NCBI GenBank assembly: GCA_965230495.1
Contig: OZ246004.1
Coordinates: forward strand, 186,001 to 250,000
Reading direction: 5' to 3'
DNA: 64,000 nt
Origin: JACJYM01 sp965230495
Lineage (GTDB): Bacteria; Bacteroidota; Bacteroidia; Chitinophagales; Saprospiraceae
The stretch's first letter is position 1. Each line of letters starts with the position of its first letter. The notes beneath the pieces were generated by a model that saw nothing but the letters and a program-made list of their open reading frames with translations, searched no databases and had not been told where the DNA came from. This document shows positions 19,767 through 28,092 of this stretch, piece after piece. The position numbers and the translations under genes were made by a program.

Positions 19767-19856
19767 CAACATCAAGGGAAATGGTGGTAACAGGTTTCAT
19801 TAACGGTGCCTGCATATTTGCATTGTAATTAATTGTAAACATTAAAATTTAATAAG

Positions 19857-20405
19857 ATGCAAAAATTTTCAATTCCAACTAGAACAGAAGTTTCTTCAAA
19901 TAATCAAGCAATATTTGACAAATTGCAAAAATCTCTTGGTTTCGTACCAAACCTTTATGCCTATTACGCCAAGAATGAAACCGCTTTACCCGATTATCTA
20001 GCACTTCAGAACAGAAAATCAACGCTAAAAGCTAAAGAACGTGAGGTAGTTAATTTGGTAGTAAGTCAGTTTAACGGATGTAGGTATTGCCAATCAGCTC
20101 ATACCGTATTAGGTAAGATGAATGGTTTTTCAGAAGATCAAATACTTGAAATAAGAGGAGGGAAAGCTTCTTTCGATAGCAAATTAAACGCTCTTGCCCA
20201 ATTTACGAAAGCTGTGGTTGAAAATAAAGGGAAAACTTCAATCGAAGCAAAAAACAACTTCTTTGGTGCGGGATATAATGAAGCCAATATGATCGATGTA
20301 GTGATGACAGTAGGGGATAAAATTATAAGTAATTACATTCATAATTTGACTGATTTCGAAATTGATTTTCCAATTGCTCCTGAGATGGAACTAGTGGAAG
20401 CTTAA
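19857..20405 (+). CDS. AhpD-like / carboxymuconolactone decarboxylase family protein
   Basis: 182 residues. The family core motif is intact: GCRYCQSAHTVLGK, giving C-x-x-C followed by His three residues on, the redox and proton-relay site of AhpD-type alkylhydroperoxidases. Members reduce peroxides through the vicinal cysteines, usually re-reduced by a partner reductase. No signal peptide is seen. A DoxX gene lies 49 bases downstream and a thioredoxin reductase fusion three genes on, so a peroxide-defence function with local electron supply is plausible. An uncharacterised peroxidase-related role cannot be separated from true AhpD activity. Confidence 0.85.
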   Translation: MQKFSIPTRTEVSSNNQAIFDKLQKSLGFVPNLYAYYAKNETALPDYLALQNRKSTLKAKEREVVNLVVSQFNGCRYCQSAHTVLGKMNGFSEDQILEIRGGKASFDSKLNALAQFTKAVVENKGKTSIEAKNNFFGAGYNEANMIDVVMTVGDKIISNYIHNLTDFEIDFPIAPEMELVEA

Positions 20406-20454
20406 AGCTAAGAAAGAGTAAAAGTTAAGTAGAAATTTATAAAAACGAATAATC

Positions 20455-20829
20455 ATGATACAAGGTAATTTAATAATAAGAATAGGTATAGGACTGCTGT
20501 TTATTTGGGGTGGATTAGAAAAATTTTTTGAAGGGTTTTTAGGTGGTGTTGGACTTCAAAATATGGCGGACTTTTTAAAAGCAAATGGGTTGGCATTTTT
20601 AGGAGATACAGGCACTTATGTAGCAGGAATATTATTAGCAAGTTTTGAATTGTTAGCGGGAATATTGGTGCTTGCCAACAAGAAATTATTCTTAACCTAT
20701 GGATTTTTGGCCTTTATTATGCTAATGGCCTTGGTATTAGTTCATATACCTTCGGGAAATTGGATGAACATTATGATTCATATTGCTTTAGTGCTAACCT
20801 TACTGGGGATGGCATTAGAAAATAAGTAG
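20455..20829 (+). CDS. DoxX family membrane protein
   Basis: 124 residues with four predicted membrane helices (about 5-20, 50-72, 76-95 and 100-120), starting LIIRIGIGLLFIWGGLEKF, typical for DoxX-like proteins. The family is of mixed function. In mycobacteria a DoxX protein joins a membrane oxidoreductase complex with superoxide dismutase and a thiosulfate sulfurtransferase (established knowledge); here the neighbours are an AhpD-like protein and a thioredoxin reductase fusion, which fits a redox role. Confidence 0.8.
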   Translation: MIQGNLIIRIGIGLLFIWGGLEKFFEGFLGGVGLQNMADFLKANGLAFLGDTGTYVAGILLASFELLAGILVLANKKLFLTYGFLAFIMLMALVLVHIPSGNWMNIMIHIALVLTLLGMALENK

Positions 20830-20897
20830 TCTCAAGGAGCCAAAAAGGGACGCTTAAGAAATACTTGGCAGATTAATTAAAAATAAAATTTATTAAA

Positions 20898-21791
20898 ATG
20901 AATACTATAAAATTGTTTTTTGTTCTAGCAGTAATAAGTGTTTTTACATTGATTGGATGTAGTGACGATGATGATATGCAAACGGACACGACTAATCTGA
21001 CTCTTGATATAACTGGATTGGAGGACTTAGGTGATGAATATGTGTATGAGGGGTGGATAATAGTGAATGGAAGCCCTGTGTCCGCTGGTATATTTAATGT
21101 AAATACAGATGGAAGTTTGACAAAGAGTTCTTTTGATTTGGATAGAGTAGACCTCGAAAGTGCCACAGCGTATGTTCTTACAATAGAGCCAAGCCCTGAT
21201 AGTGATCCTTCTCCTAGTGATGTACATATTTTGGCGGGAGATTTTTCTGGAAATCAAGCAGATTTGACCACCGATCATGGTTCGGCAATAGGAACTGATT
21301 TTATAAATTCTTCTGGTAGTTATATTTTGGCAACCCCTACGGATGGAGGGTCAAATACGAACGAATTGAGCGGTGTATGGTGGCTAAACCCATCTGCTGG
21401 ACCAGGGGCAGGCTTGGACTTGCCTACTTTGCCAAGTGGCTGGATATATGAAGGATGGGCTGTTATTAATGGATCTCCTATCTCTACCGGAACATTTACT
21501 TCAGTGGCAGGGGCAGATGACTTTAATGGATTTAGCGGCACTGCGGCCGCAGGGCCTCCGTTTCCTGGAGAGGATCTTTTGATGAATGCTCCAGAGGAAC
21601 ATAGTTTTCCAACGAATTTGTCCGGAGGTGCGGTAGTGATATCCGTGGAGCCTGTTCCTGATAACAGTAGTGCACCTTTTTTACTAAAACCTTTGGTAGG
21701 AATGGTTCCGTCAGATGCACAGGATCATACATTATACGGAATGGATAATAATGCAGAAGCAACTAATCCCCAGGGAACTGTTTCGAGATAA
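20898..21791 (+). CDS. Lipoprotein with two RskA-like (anti-sigma C-terminal-type) domains
   Basis: 297 residues. A signal peptide with lipobox (VFTLIGC, Cys21) leads into an Asp-rich linker. Two homologous halves follow: the first contains YEGWIIVNGSPVSAGIF (about 50-66), the second YEGWAVINGSPISTGTF (about 183-200). The YEGW-x-x-x-G-x-P-x-S-x-G-x-F pattern resembles the extracytoplasmic domain of Bacteroidota proteins annotated as RskA-type anti-sigma factors. The cytoplasmic sigma-binding part and the transmembrane helix are absent, so it should not be an anti-sigma factor. Family assignment is from memory of the motif. It lies 68 bases after doxX. Confidence 0.68.
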   Translation: MNTIKLFFVLAVISVFTLIGCSDDDDMQTDTTNLTLDITGLEDLGDEYVYEGWIIVNGSPVSAGIFNVNTDGSLTKSSFDLDRVDLESATAYVLTIEPSPDSDPSPSDVHILAGDFSGNQADLTTDHGSAIGTDFINSSGSYILATPTDGGSNTNELSGVWWLNPSAGPGAGLDLPTLPSGWIYEGWAVINGSPISTGTFTSVAGADDFNGFSGTAAAGPPFPGEDLLMNAPEEHSFPTNLSGGAVVISVEPVPDNSSAPFLLKPLVGMVPSDAQDHTLYGMDNNAEATNPQGTVSR

Positions 21792-21807
21792 TATATTAAT
21801 CAGTTTA

Positions 21808-21840
21808 AGGAGGGAGGTTATATCCCTCCTAGACTCTTTT
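21808..21840 (+). terminator. Hairpin with short T-run after the RskA-like lipoprotein
   Basis: Perfect 8-bp stem AGGAGGGA (21808-21815) / TCCCTCCT (21823-21830) with a 7-base loop. The T-run (21837-21840) is short and six bases away, so termination may be partial, leaving some read-through into the reductase gene 26 bases on. Confidence 0.55.
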
Positions 21841-21865
21841 CAAATGTATCGAAAAAAACAATAAA

Positions 21866-23275
21866 ATGAATGAGATAAAACTTTATGGTGCGGACTGGTG
21901 TCCGGATTGTCGTAGAGCAAAATCTTTCTTAAAAGAGAATAATATTGACTATGATTTTATAGATGTTGACTTGGATGAACAAGCTACAAATAAAGTAGAA
22001 TTGATCAATAATGGTAAAAGAATAATACCAACCATTATTATCAACAATAAATCATATACTAATCCTAATAATAATCAACTCGCCGCTGCTTTAGGAGTTA
22101 ACGAAGATTATAGAATAGTTATGTACGGAGCAGATTGGTGCCCGGACTGTAGAAAATCAAAGTCTTTTTTAAATGACAATAACATCAACTACCAATATAT
22201 TGATATAGACAAAAACGAGTGGTCAATTCCTATTATTACAAAACTTAATAATGGAAAACGCAAAATTCCTACGATTATAATAAATGATGATCAGGTATTA
22301 GTTGAACCTGAAAATGAAGAGCTTCGTCAAGCTTTAAATTTAGGAGAGGTAAAAGAAGAAAAAGTCTTTGACACAATCATTGTTGGAGGAGGTGCAGCAG
22401 GCCTTACGGCATCTATTTATGCTCAGAGAGATAGGTTTGACACTCTTATTCTTGAGAAAAAAACGATTGGAGGAAATGCATTTCTAACCGAAAAAATTGA
22501 AAACTATCCTGGTTTTACCTCTATTTCTGGTCCGGCACTAATGGACAAGATGGAAGAACAAGCTCGTACATACGGAGCTAATATTAAAACAGGAGAAGGA
22601 GTAAAATCAATAGAAAGAGAAAATGATATGTTTAAGGTAAAAACTTCTTCAAAACAGTTTTTTGGTAAATCTATTGTTTTATCAACTGGCTCCACCTATA
22701 GACAGTTAGGCATCCCAGGTGAGAAAGAGTTGATTGGTTCTGGTGTCCATTTTTGTGCAACATGTGATGGAGCCTTCTATAGAGATAAAGATATCATAGT
22801 AGTTGGAGGTGGTAACTCTGCATTGGAAGAAGGGATTTTTCTGGCAGGTTTTTGCAAAAGTGTAAAAATAATCAACATACTTCCTCAGTTTACAGCATCC
22901 GAAACATACATTGAGAAACTAAAGTCAATCGGTAATATATCTACTTATTTGAATAAGAGGTCTATCGAATTTGTAGCCGACGGCAGCGGTAATTTCAAAG
23001 GATTGAAGATAGAAGATAATGAGACCAAAAAACAAGAATTATTAACTGCTGACGGAGCATTTATTTTTGTTGGATTAATTCCTAATACAGAACCTTTTAA
23101 AAATCTGGTAGAACTTAATGAACAAGGGTTTATTAAAACATCCGGGCTAGCACAAACATCGGAAAATGGTATTTTTGCAGCCGGGGATTGTAGGGAAGGA
23201 GCCATAGCACAAGTGGCGGCAGCCACAGGAGAAGGTGTTTTAGCGAGTTATGGAATAAGAGAATACCTAAAGTAA
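21866..23275 (+). CDS. Thioredoxin reductase fused to two N-terminal glutaredoxin-like domains
   Basis: 469 residues; plain thioredoxin reductases have about 310. Two tandem glutaredoxin-like modules come first (about 1-78 and 80-155), each with the active site WCPDC (Cys12/Cys15 and Cys92/Cys95). From about residue 168 comes a full TrxR: FAD-binding GGGAAGLTAS, redox-active Cys297-Ala-Thr-Cys300, NADPH-binding VVGGGNSALEEG and the closing GIFAAGDC. NADPH electrons could pass from FAD through the CATC pair to the attached modules and then to substrates such as the peroxiredoxin-like protein encoded 18 bases downstream. This would work as a built-in thioredoxin/glutaredoxin relay; I infer the flow, while the domains are clear. 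Confidence 0.9.
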   Translation: MNEIKLYGADWCPDCRRAKSFLKENNIDYDFIDVDLDEQATNKVELINNGKRIIPTIIINNKSYTNPNNNQLAAALGVNEDYRIVMYGADWCPDCRKSKSFLNDNNINYQYIDIDKNEWSIPIITKLNNGKRKIPTIIINDDQVLVEPENEELRQALNLGEVKEEKVFDTIIVGGGAAGLTASIYAQRDRFDTLILEKKTIGGNAFLTEKIENYPGFTSISGPALMDKMEEQARTYGANIKTGEGVKSIERENDMFKVKTSSKQFFGKSIVLSTGSTYRQLGIPGEKELIGSGVHFCATCDGAFYRDKDIIVVGGGNSALEEGIFLAGFCKSVKIINILPQFTASETYIEKLKSIGNISTYLNKRSIEFVADGSGNFKGLKIEDNETKKQELLTADGAFIFVGLIPNTEPFKNLVELNEQGFIKTSGLAQTSENGIFAAGDCREGAIAQVAAATGEGVLASYGIREYLK

Positions 23276-23293
23276 ATTGAAGAATGAATCTTT

Positions 23294-23791
23294 ATGTTTG
23301 AAAATAATAGATTAGGCCTTAGTCAGGTAACGATAGGGCAGACTCTTCCGGAGTGGAGGCTGGCACCTGTCTTTGAAGGTGATATCATACCAACAAGAGA
23401 AGATTATCTAGGAAAGCCATTGGTAATATTGTTCTTCAATCTCGGTTGTCCTGGTTGCTTGGGACGTGCTATTCCTTATGCCAATCGAATTGTTTATGAA
23501 AACGAAGGAACAATCAATGTGATGGGAATTCACACTAATTTTGAAGGTGTGGATTTTGATAAAGAAAGGTTTTTACAGGCTAAGCAAGATCTTCATATCA
23601 GATTTCCCTTTTTTAGAGATTATAATTACGATACGACTTTTTTAAATTATGGAGCGGGAGGTACGCCTCATTGGATAATAGTTGACAAAAAAGGGGAGGT
23701 AGTATATTCTATTTTTGGATCTGATCCCAATAATGCTCTTTTAAGATTAGATTACTTGATAAGTGAAATAGGATCAAAGACAAAGAATTAG
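23294..23791 (+). CDS. Peroxiredoxin/TlpA-like thioredoxin-fold protein
   Basis: 165 residues with an AhpC/TSA-Redoxin-type fold: a start resembling the Prx N-terminus (IGQTLPEWRLAPVFEGD), the active site FFNLGCPGCLGRA (Cys52, Cys55) and GGTPHWIIVDKKGEVVYS in the thioredoxin-fold core, with the cis-proline. No signal peptide, so cytoplasmic. The C-x-x-C placement looks more like TlpA/ResA thiol oxidoreductases than classic T-x-x-C peroxiredoxins. Placed 18 bases after the TrxR fusion, it is probably its partner. Confidence 0.78.
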   Translation: MFENNRLGLSQVTIGQTLPEWRLAPVFEGDIIPTREDYLGKPLVILFFNLGCPGCLGRAIPYANRIVYENEGTINVMGIHTNFEGVDFDKERFLQAKQDLHIRFPFFRDYNYDTTFLNYGAGGTPHWIIVDKKGEVVYSIFGSDPNNALLRLDYLISEIGSKTKN

Positions 23792-23840
23792 ATTGCTGTA
23801 CGGAAAGTCATAGATTTGTTTTATTAAATTATTTGAATTT

Positions 23841-24230
23841 ATGGAATGGTATCTTCCTATAACAATTTTACCCGCTATTGGCATTCTAATAATGTCAACA
23901 ACTGCTCAGATGATGAACCTTAGTGGAGAGATAGGTAATTTGCTTTCTGGAAAATGTTCAGCCTTTGAGCTAGAAATCTCGGAAATGAAAATAAATCAAT
24001 TGGGTAGATTGACAAGATCAGTGACATTGCTTTACGTATCAGCAGCTTCTTTTACTTTGTCAGGATTGATAAGCGGAATGGTCGAGCACAAAAATGCGGT
24101 TAGCTGGTCAGAGTATATTTTAATATTTGGAGTGGCAATGGTATTGATAGCATTGTCCATTCTTATCTTTTACGGTTATAGAACGATTAAAATAAGAAGG
24201 GTTCAGCACACTCATAATGGCAAGAGATAA
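23841..24230 (+). CDS. Small membrane protein, DUF2721-like
   Basis: 129 residues with three membrane helices (about 4-22, 60-82 and 92-114). The arrangement ITILPAIGILIMSTTAQM, a short polar link and two further helices recalls the uncharacterised DUF2721 family. It starts 49 bases after the peroxiredoxin-like gene and is probably the last gene of that run. Confidence 0.6.
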   Translation: MEWYLPITILPAIGILIMSTTAQMMNLSGEIGNLLSGKCSAFELEISEMKINQLGRLTRSVTLLYVSAASFTLSGLISGMVEHKNAVSWSEYILIFGVAMVLIALSILIFYGYRTIKIRRVQHTHNGKR

Positions 24231-24330
24231 GGCAAGAGGGAACTTTTCTAGTTAAAAAAAAGGGGTTTATACTTGGAGATTAATGATTAGAAGAATATTA
24301 GTATGATCCATACATATAGAATTTAATTGA

Positions 24331-25287
24331 ATGAATATTGTTACAGATCTGGGATTGGGTACGGCAGCATTAGGAAGGCCTCAGTATATTAATTTAAGGG
24401 AAAAGCCTTACAGAGATTTTTCTCTTAATTCATTTAAGGACGAGGGGACTAAGCTATTAGATAAAGCGTATGTTCAAGGAATAAGATATTTTGATACGGC
24501 TCCGGGATATGGGATAGCAGAGCAATTATTGATAGATTGGTTAAGAAGTAATGAGCCAAAAGATGTGGAAGTGGCTACGAAGTGGGGATATACTTACACC
24601 GCCAACTTTGATCTTAATGCAATAATTCATGAGGTGAAGGATCATTCTTTTGGAAAACTCAAAGAACAATGGCAGGTATCGCAGGCGTTATTACCTTATT
24701 TAAAATACTATCAAATTCATTCTGCCACGTTTGAAACAAATGTTCTTAAGAATGATAAAGTCCTTAATCATCTTGGGGAAATCCGGGATGAATTAGGTGT
24801 AATTATCGGTTTAACAACGTCAGGAGACAATCAGGTTGAATTTTTGAAAAGAGCCATAGAAATAAAGATTAACGGGAAGAGATTATTTGAGTTGTTTCAG
24901 GTGACTTATAATGTGTTTGAACAAAGTTTGAACTCCGTTTGTGACTTGATCAAAGAAGAAAAGCTTCGAATTGTGGTTAAAGAAGCACTAGCAAATGGTC
25001 GTGTTTTTCCAAATGTAAATTTTTCACATTATAAGAAGACTTATGAAGTTCTAAAGAGTCTTAGTCGCAAATATGGAGTGGGAATTGATTCTGTTGCTTT
25101 AAGATTTTGTCTAGATAGTATTCCTTGTTTTAAAGTTTTAAGTGGGGCTTCAAATCCTAAGCATCTTTCCAGTAATCTTGAGTTTGATTCTTTTAAATTA
25201 GAAAAAGAGGAGGTTGATAGACTTCGGAATCTTGCTTTTTCGGTAAACGAGTATTGGAAGGAAAGAAAAAAATTAAGTTGGAATTAA
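24331..25287 (+). CDS. Aldo/keto reductase
   Basis: 318 residues. The catalytic tetrad is visible: Asp in FDTAPGYG, Tyr in the same segment (D-x-x-x-x-Y), Lys in VATKWGY and His in YYQIHSATF. The (beta/alpha)8 barrel enzyme reduces aldehydes or ketones with NADPH; the substrate is not evident. It begins 100 bases after the DUF2721-like gene and is followed by GNAT (13 bases) and msrB (20 bases), so these three probably form an operon. Confidence 0.85.
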   Translation: MNIVTDLGLGTAALGRPQYINLREKPYRDFSLNSFKDEGTKLLDKAYVQGIRYFDTAPGYGIAEQLLIDWLRSNEPKDVEVATKWGYTYTANFDLNAIIHEVKDHSFGKLKEQWQVSQALLPYLKYYQIHSATFETNVLKNDKVLNHLGEIRDELGVIIGLTTSGDNQVEFLKRAIEIKINGKRLFELFQVTYNVFEQSLNSVCDLIKEEKLRIVVKEALANGRVFPNVNFSHYKKTYEVLKSLSRKYGVGIDSVALRFCLDSIPCFKVLSGASNPKHLSSNLEFDSFKLEKEEVDRLRNLAFSVNEYWKERKKLSWN

Positions 25288-25300
25288 ATAAATACAGAGG

Positions 25301-25564
25301 ATGTTTAGACATTTTGATAAAAAGAAGAGATTTGAATGGAAAGAAAATGAAGTTGTTTCATTCGTCTCATACCTTGAAAGAGATGGAAGATTTATTTTAT
25401 ATCATAGTGAAGTACCAGTAGAGCATAGAGGTAAAGGTATTGGACGAAAAATGGTTGAAAAGACTTTCGAGTATTTGGAAGAGAACGGTATTGTAGCGTC
25501 ATCTTCATGTTCTTTCATTCGATCAGTGGCATTAGAGAATGCAAAATGGAAAAAGTATATTTAA
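25301..25564 (+). CDS. Small GNAT-type N-acetyltransferase (YjdJ-like)
   Basis: 87 residues, the size of the short GCN5-related family that includes YjdJ. The acetyl-CoA site is VPVEHRGKGIGRKMVEK (R-G-x-G-I-G/A), preceded by FILYHSEV and followed by a SSCSFIRS segment. Substrate unknown. It lies between the aldo/keto reductase and msrB genes with gaps of 13 and 20 bases. Confidence 0.82.
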   Translation: MFRHFDKKKRFEWKENEVVSFVSYLERDGRFILYHSEVPVEHRGKGIGRKMVEKTFEYLEENGIVASSSCSFIRSVALENAKWKKYI

Positions 25565-25584
25565 TAGATTAAATAATAGTAGCT

Positions 25585-26028
25585 ATGCTTAAATGGTTAG
25601 ATGTTTTAAAATTTGCTAATAACGGAAATCCAGAGCCTGAGAGAAGAGTGGAAAAGACAGAGAAGGAGTGGGAAGAACTGCTAACACCTGAACAATTTGA
25701 GATTACAAGAAAAAAGGGTACCGAAAGACCTCATAGCTCAGAACTATGCAGTCTTTTTGAACCGGGAAGATACGCTTGTGTGTGTTGCGAAACAGAATTG
25801 TTCGATAGTGAAGAAAAGTTTGAAAGTGGAACAGGATGGCCTTCTTTTACGCAACCCATTCAAAGCAATGTGATAGCTTATCACAAAGACAAAGGCTTTG
25901 GAATGTATCGTATTGAGACTATTTGTAATACTTGCGATGCTCATCTAGGTCACGTGTTTCAAGACGGGCCTCCACCTAGCGGTCTTAGATATTGTATAAA
26001 TGCGGTGGCTCTAAAGAAGGTAGGATAA
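25585..26028 (+). CDS. msrB: Peptide-methionine (R)-S-oxide reductase
   Basis: 147 residues. MsrB motifs are complete: zinc-binding CVCC and CNTCDAHLGHVF, SGTGWPSF, and catalytic Cys in LRYCINAVAL. It reduces methionine-R-sulfoxide in damaged proteins with thioredoxin as electron donor, so the thioredoxin reductase fusion four genes upstream could feed it. There is no signal peptide, so it is cytoplasmic. It is the last gene of the aldo/keto reductase-GNAT-msrB unit. Confidence 0.92.
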   Translation: MLKWLDVLKFANNGNPEPERRVEKTEKEWEELLTPEQFEITRKKGTERPHSSELCSLFEPGRYACVCCETELFDSEEKFESGTGWPSFTQPIQSNVIAYHKDKGFGMYRIETICNTCDAHLGHVFQDGPPPSGLRYCINAVALKKVG

Positions 26029-26143
26029 TAAATATTGCCGGTACATGATATGATTTTACTAGTATATTTCTAATTTCGTCTTATTAAAGAAATAGAAATA
26101 ACTTCAGGTTTTTTTAGACAAAATTAAATACCTAGGTAATCAA

Positions 26144-27280
26144 ATGAAATTCAATACAAAAACAATTCATGCTGGAGTATCACCAGACCCAAGTACAGGA
26201 GCCATTATGACACCTATTTTTCAAACGTCGACTTATGTGCAGGACGCCCCCGGTGATCATAAAGGATATGAATATGCAAGAACACAGAATCCTACAAGAG
26301 GAGTGTTAGAAGCAAATATAGCTGCTTTGGAAAACGGTGTTGAGGCAATTTGTTTTGGCAGTGGATTGGCTGCTTTGGATGCCATATTGAAAACTTTGAA
26401 CCCCGGAGATGAAGTCATATCTACTAATGATCTCTATGGAGGGTCATATAGATTGATGACCCAGATTTTTGAAAACTACGGCATCAAATTTCATTTCATC
26501 GGAATGGAAAATTCCAATGAAATTGCGAATCATATAAACGATAACACGAAGTTGATTTGGATTGAGACTCCTACAAATCCAATGCTTAACATAATCGATA
26601 TTAAGGGAGTTTGTGACCAATTGGATAATCGAGATATTAAAATTGCAGTTGATAACACTTTTGCTTCTCCTTATTTACAACGACCGTTGGATTTAGGAGC
26701 CGATCTGGTTTTACATAGTGCTACCAAATATTTGGGTGGGCATTCAGATGTAGTGCATGGAGTGATAGTTTGTAAGCATCAGTCAGATGCGGATCAACTG
26801 AGATTTATACAAAATGCAGCAGGTGCCGTGCCTGGCCCGCAGGATTGCTTTTTAGTATTGAGAGGCATAAAAACGCTGCATGTTAGAGTGCAAAGAGCTT
26901 GCGAGAATGCCAAGAAAATAGCGGACTTTCTAGCAGAACATCCTAAGGTTGATAATGTGTATTATCCTGGTTTTAAAACTCACCCTAACCATGAAATCGC
27001 TAAATCTCAAATGAATGATTTTGGAGGGATGGTATCTTTTGATTTAAAAGAAAATACATTAGAAGAGGCTAATAGGGTTTTATCGGCGACACATTACTTT
27101 TCGTTGGCAGAGTCCTTAGGAGGAGTAGAGTCATTAATTGGTCATCCGGCATCAATGACACATGCATCGATTCCTAGAGAAGAACGATTGAAGGTTGGTT
27201 TGACAGATAGTTTGATTAGATTAAGTGTAGGAATAGAGGATGTTGAGGATTTGATTGCGGATATTGATCAAGCCTTATAA
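26144..27280 (+). CDS. Cystathionine gamma-synthase/lyase family PLP enzyme
   Basis: 378 residues, typical for the Cys/Met metabolism PLP family. Seen: the N-terminal TPIFQTSTYVQ motif, YEYARTQNPTRG, IWIETPTNP, the PLP lysine in SATKYLGGHSDVVHG, and the C-terminal SLGGVESLIGHPASMTH and LSVGIED. The reaction is either cystathionine formation from an O-acyl-homoserine and cysteine or cystathionine/homocysteine cleavage; sequence does not distinguish metB, mccB and metC reliably. It is a single gene with gaps of over 100 bases either side. Confidence 0.9.
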   Translation: MKFNTKTIHAGVSPDPSTGAIMTPIFQTSTYVQDAPGDHKGYEYARTQNPTRGVLEANIAALENGVEAICFGSGLAALDAILKTLNPGDEVISTNDLYGGSYRLMTQIFENYGIKFHFIGMENSNEIANHINDNTKLIWIETPTNPMLNIIDIKGVCDQLDNRDIKIAVDNTFASPYLQRPLDLGADLVLHSATKYLGGHSDVVHGVIVCKHQSDADQLRFIQNAAGAVPGPQDCFLVLRGIKTLHVRVQRACENAKKIADFLAEHPKVDNVYYPGFKTHPNHEIAKSQMNDFGGMVSFDLKENTLEEANRVLSATHYFSLAESLGGVESLIGHPASMTHASIPREERLKVGLTDSLIRLSVGIEDVEDLIADIDQAL

Positions 27281-27384
27281 GGAAATTATAAATGAAATGA
27301 ACATTCTAAGGTCTTTTACTAATACAGGATAATTTATTATTCATTCTTTCATGTAACCATTAAAAGAACATATAAATAAAAAAT

Positions 27385-28083
27385 ATGAATCATCATTCTA
27401 AACATTACACTATCAAAGAGTGGGCTGAGGAGGACAGGCCTCGTGAAAAGTTATTGAAAAAGGGGAAAGAAAGTTTGTCCAATGCAGAACTCCTTGCAAT
27501 TATTATAGGTTCCGGTAGTAAAGAAGAATCAGCAGTGGATTTATGCAAAAGAGTATTAATGGATAGCTCTAATTCTCTTTTAAATCTTGGGAAATATGAT
27601 GTAGCAGATTTAAAAAGATATAGAGGAATAGGTGAGGCCAAGGCCATATCTATTATCGCTGCTTTGGAATTAGGAAGAAGAAGAAAAAATACACATAAAG
27701 TGGAGCTTCCCAAATTTGAGGCAAGTAGAGATATTTATGAATTTATTTGTGGATCACTTGAAGACCTAAGAGTCGAAGAGTTTTGGATATTATTGTTGAA
27801 TAGAGCCAATCGATTGATAGCAAAAAAGTTAATTTCTAAAGGAGGAACATCTTCAACAGTGGTGGATGTCAAACTGGTATTTAAATATGCGTTGGAAAAC
27901 CTTTCTAGTGCTATCGTGTTAATTCATAATCATCCTTCAGGAAATTTGAAACCAAGTGTCAGTGATCTGAATATTACCAAAAAAATGGTAGAAGCAGGTA
28001 AATTAATGGATATAAAAATACTAGATCATCTGATTATCTCTGACAAAGGTTATCTTAGTTTTTTAGATGAGGGTTTATTGTAA
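27385..28083 (+). CDS. radC: RadC family JAB-domain protein
   Basis: 232 residues, standard for RadC. The N-terminal half has a helix-hairpin-helix-like segment (RYRGIGEAKAISIIAALELG), and the C-terminal JAB/MPN domain has the metal site HNHPSGNLKPSVSD (H-x-H-x7-S-x2-D). Its historical name is DNA repair protein, but its true function is unsettled. Nine bases separate it from the ABC transporter gene. Confidence 0.93.
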   Translation: MNHHSKHYTIKEWAEEDRPREKLLKKGKESLSNAELLAIIIGSGSKEESAVDLCKRVLMDSSNSLLNLGKYDVADLKRYRGIGEAKAISIIAALELGRRRKNTHKVELPKFEASRDIYEFICGSLEDLRVEEFWILLLNRANRLIAKKLISKGGTSSTVVDVKLVFKYALENLSSAIVLIHNHPSGNLKPSVSDLNITKKMVEAGKLMDIKILDHLIISDKGYLSFLDEGLL

Positions 28084-28092
28084 CAAGGTTTA

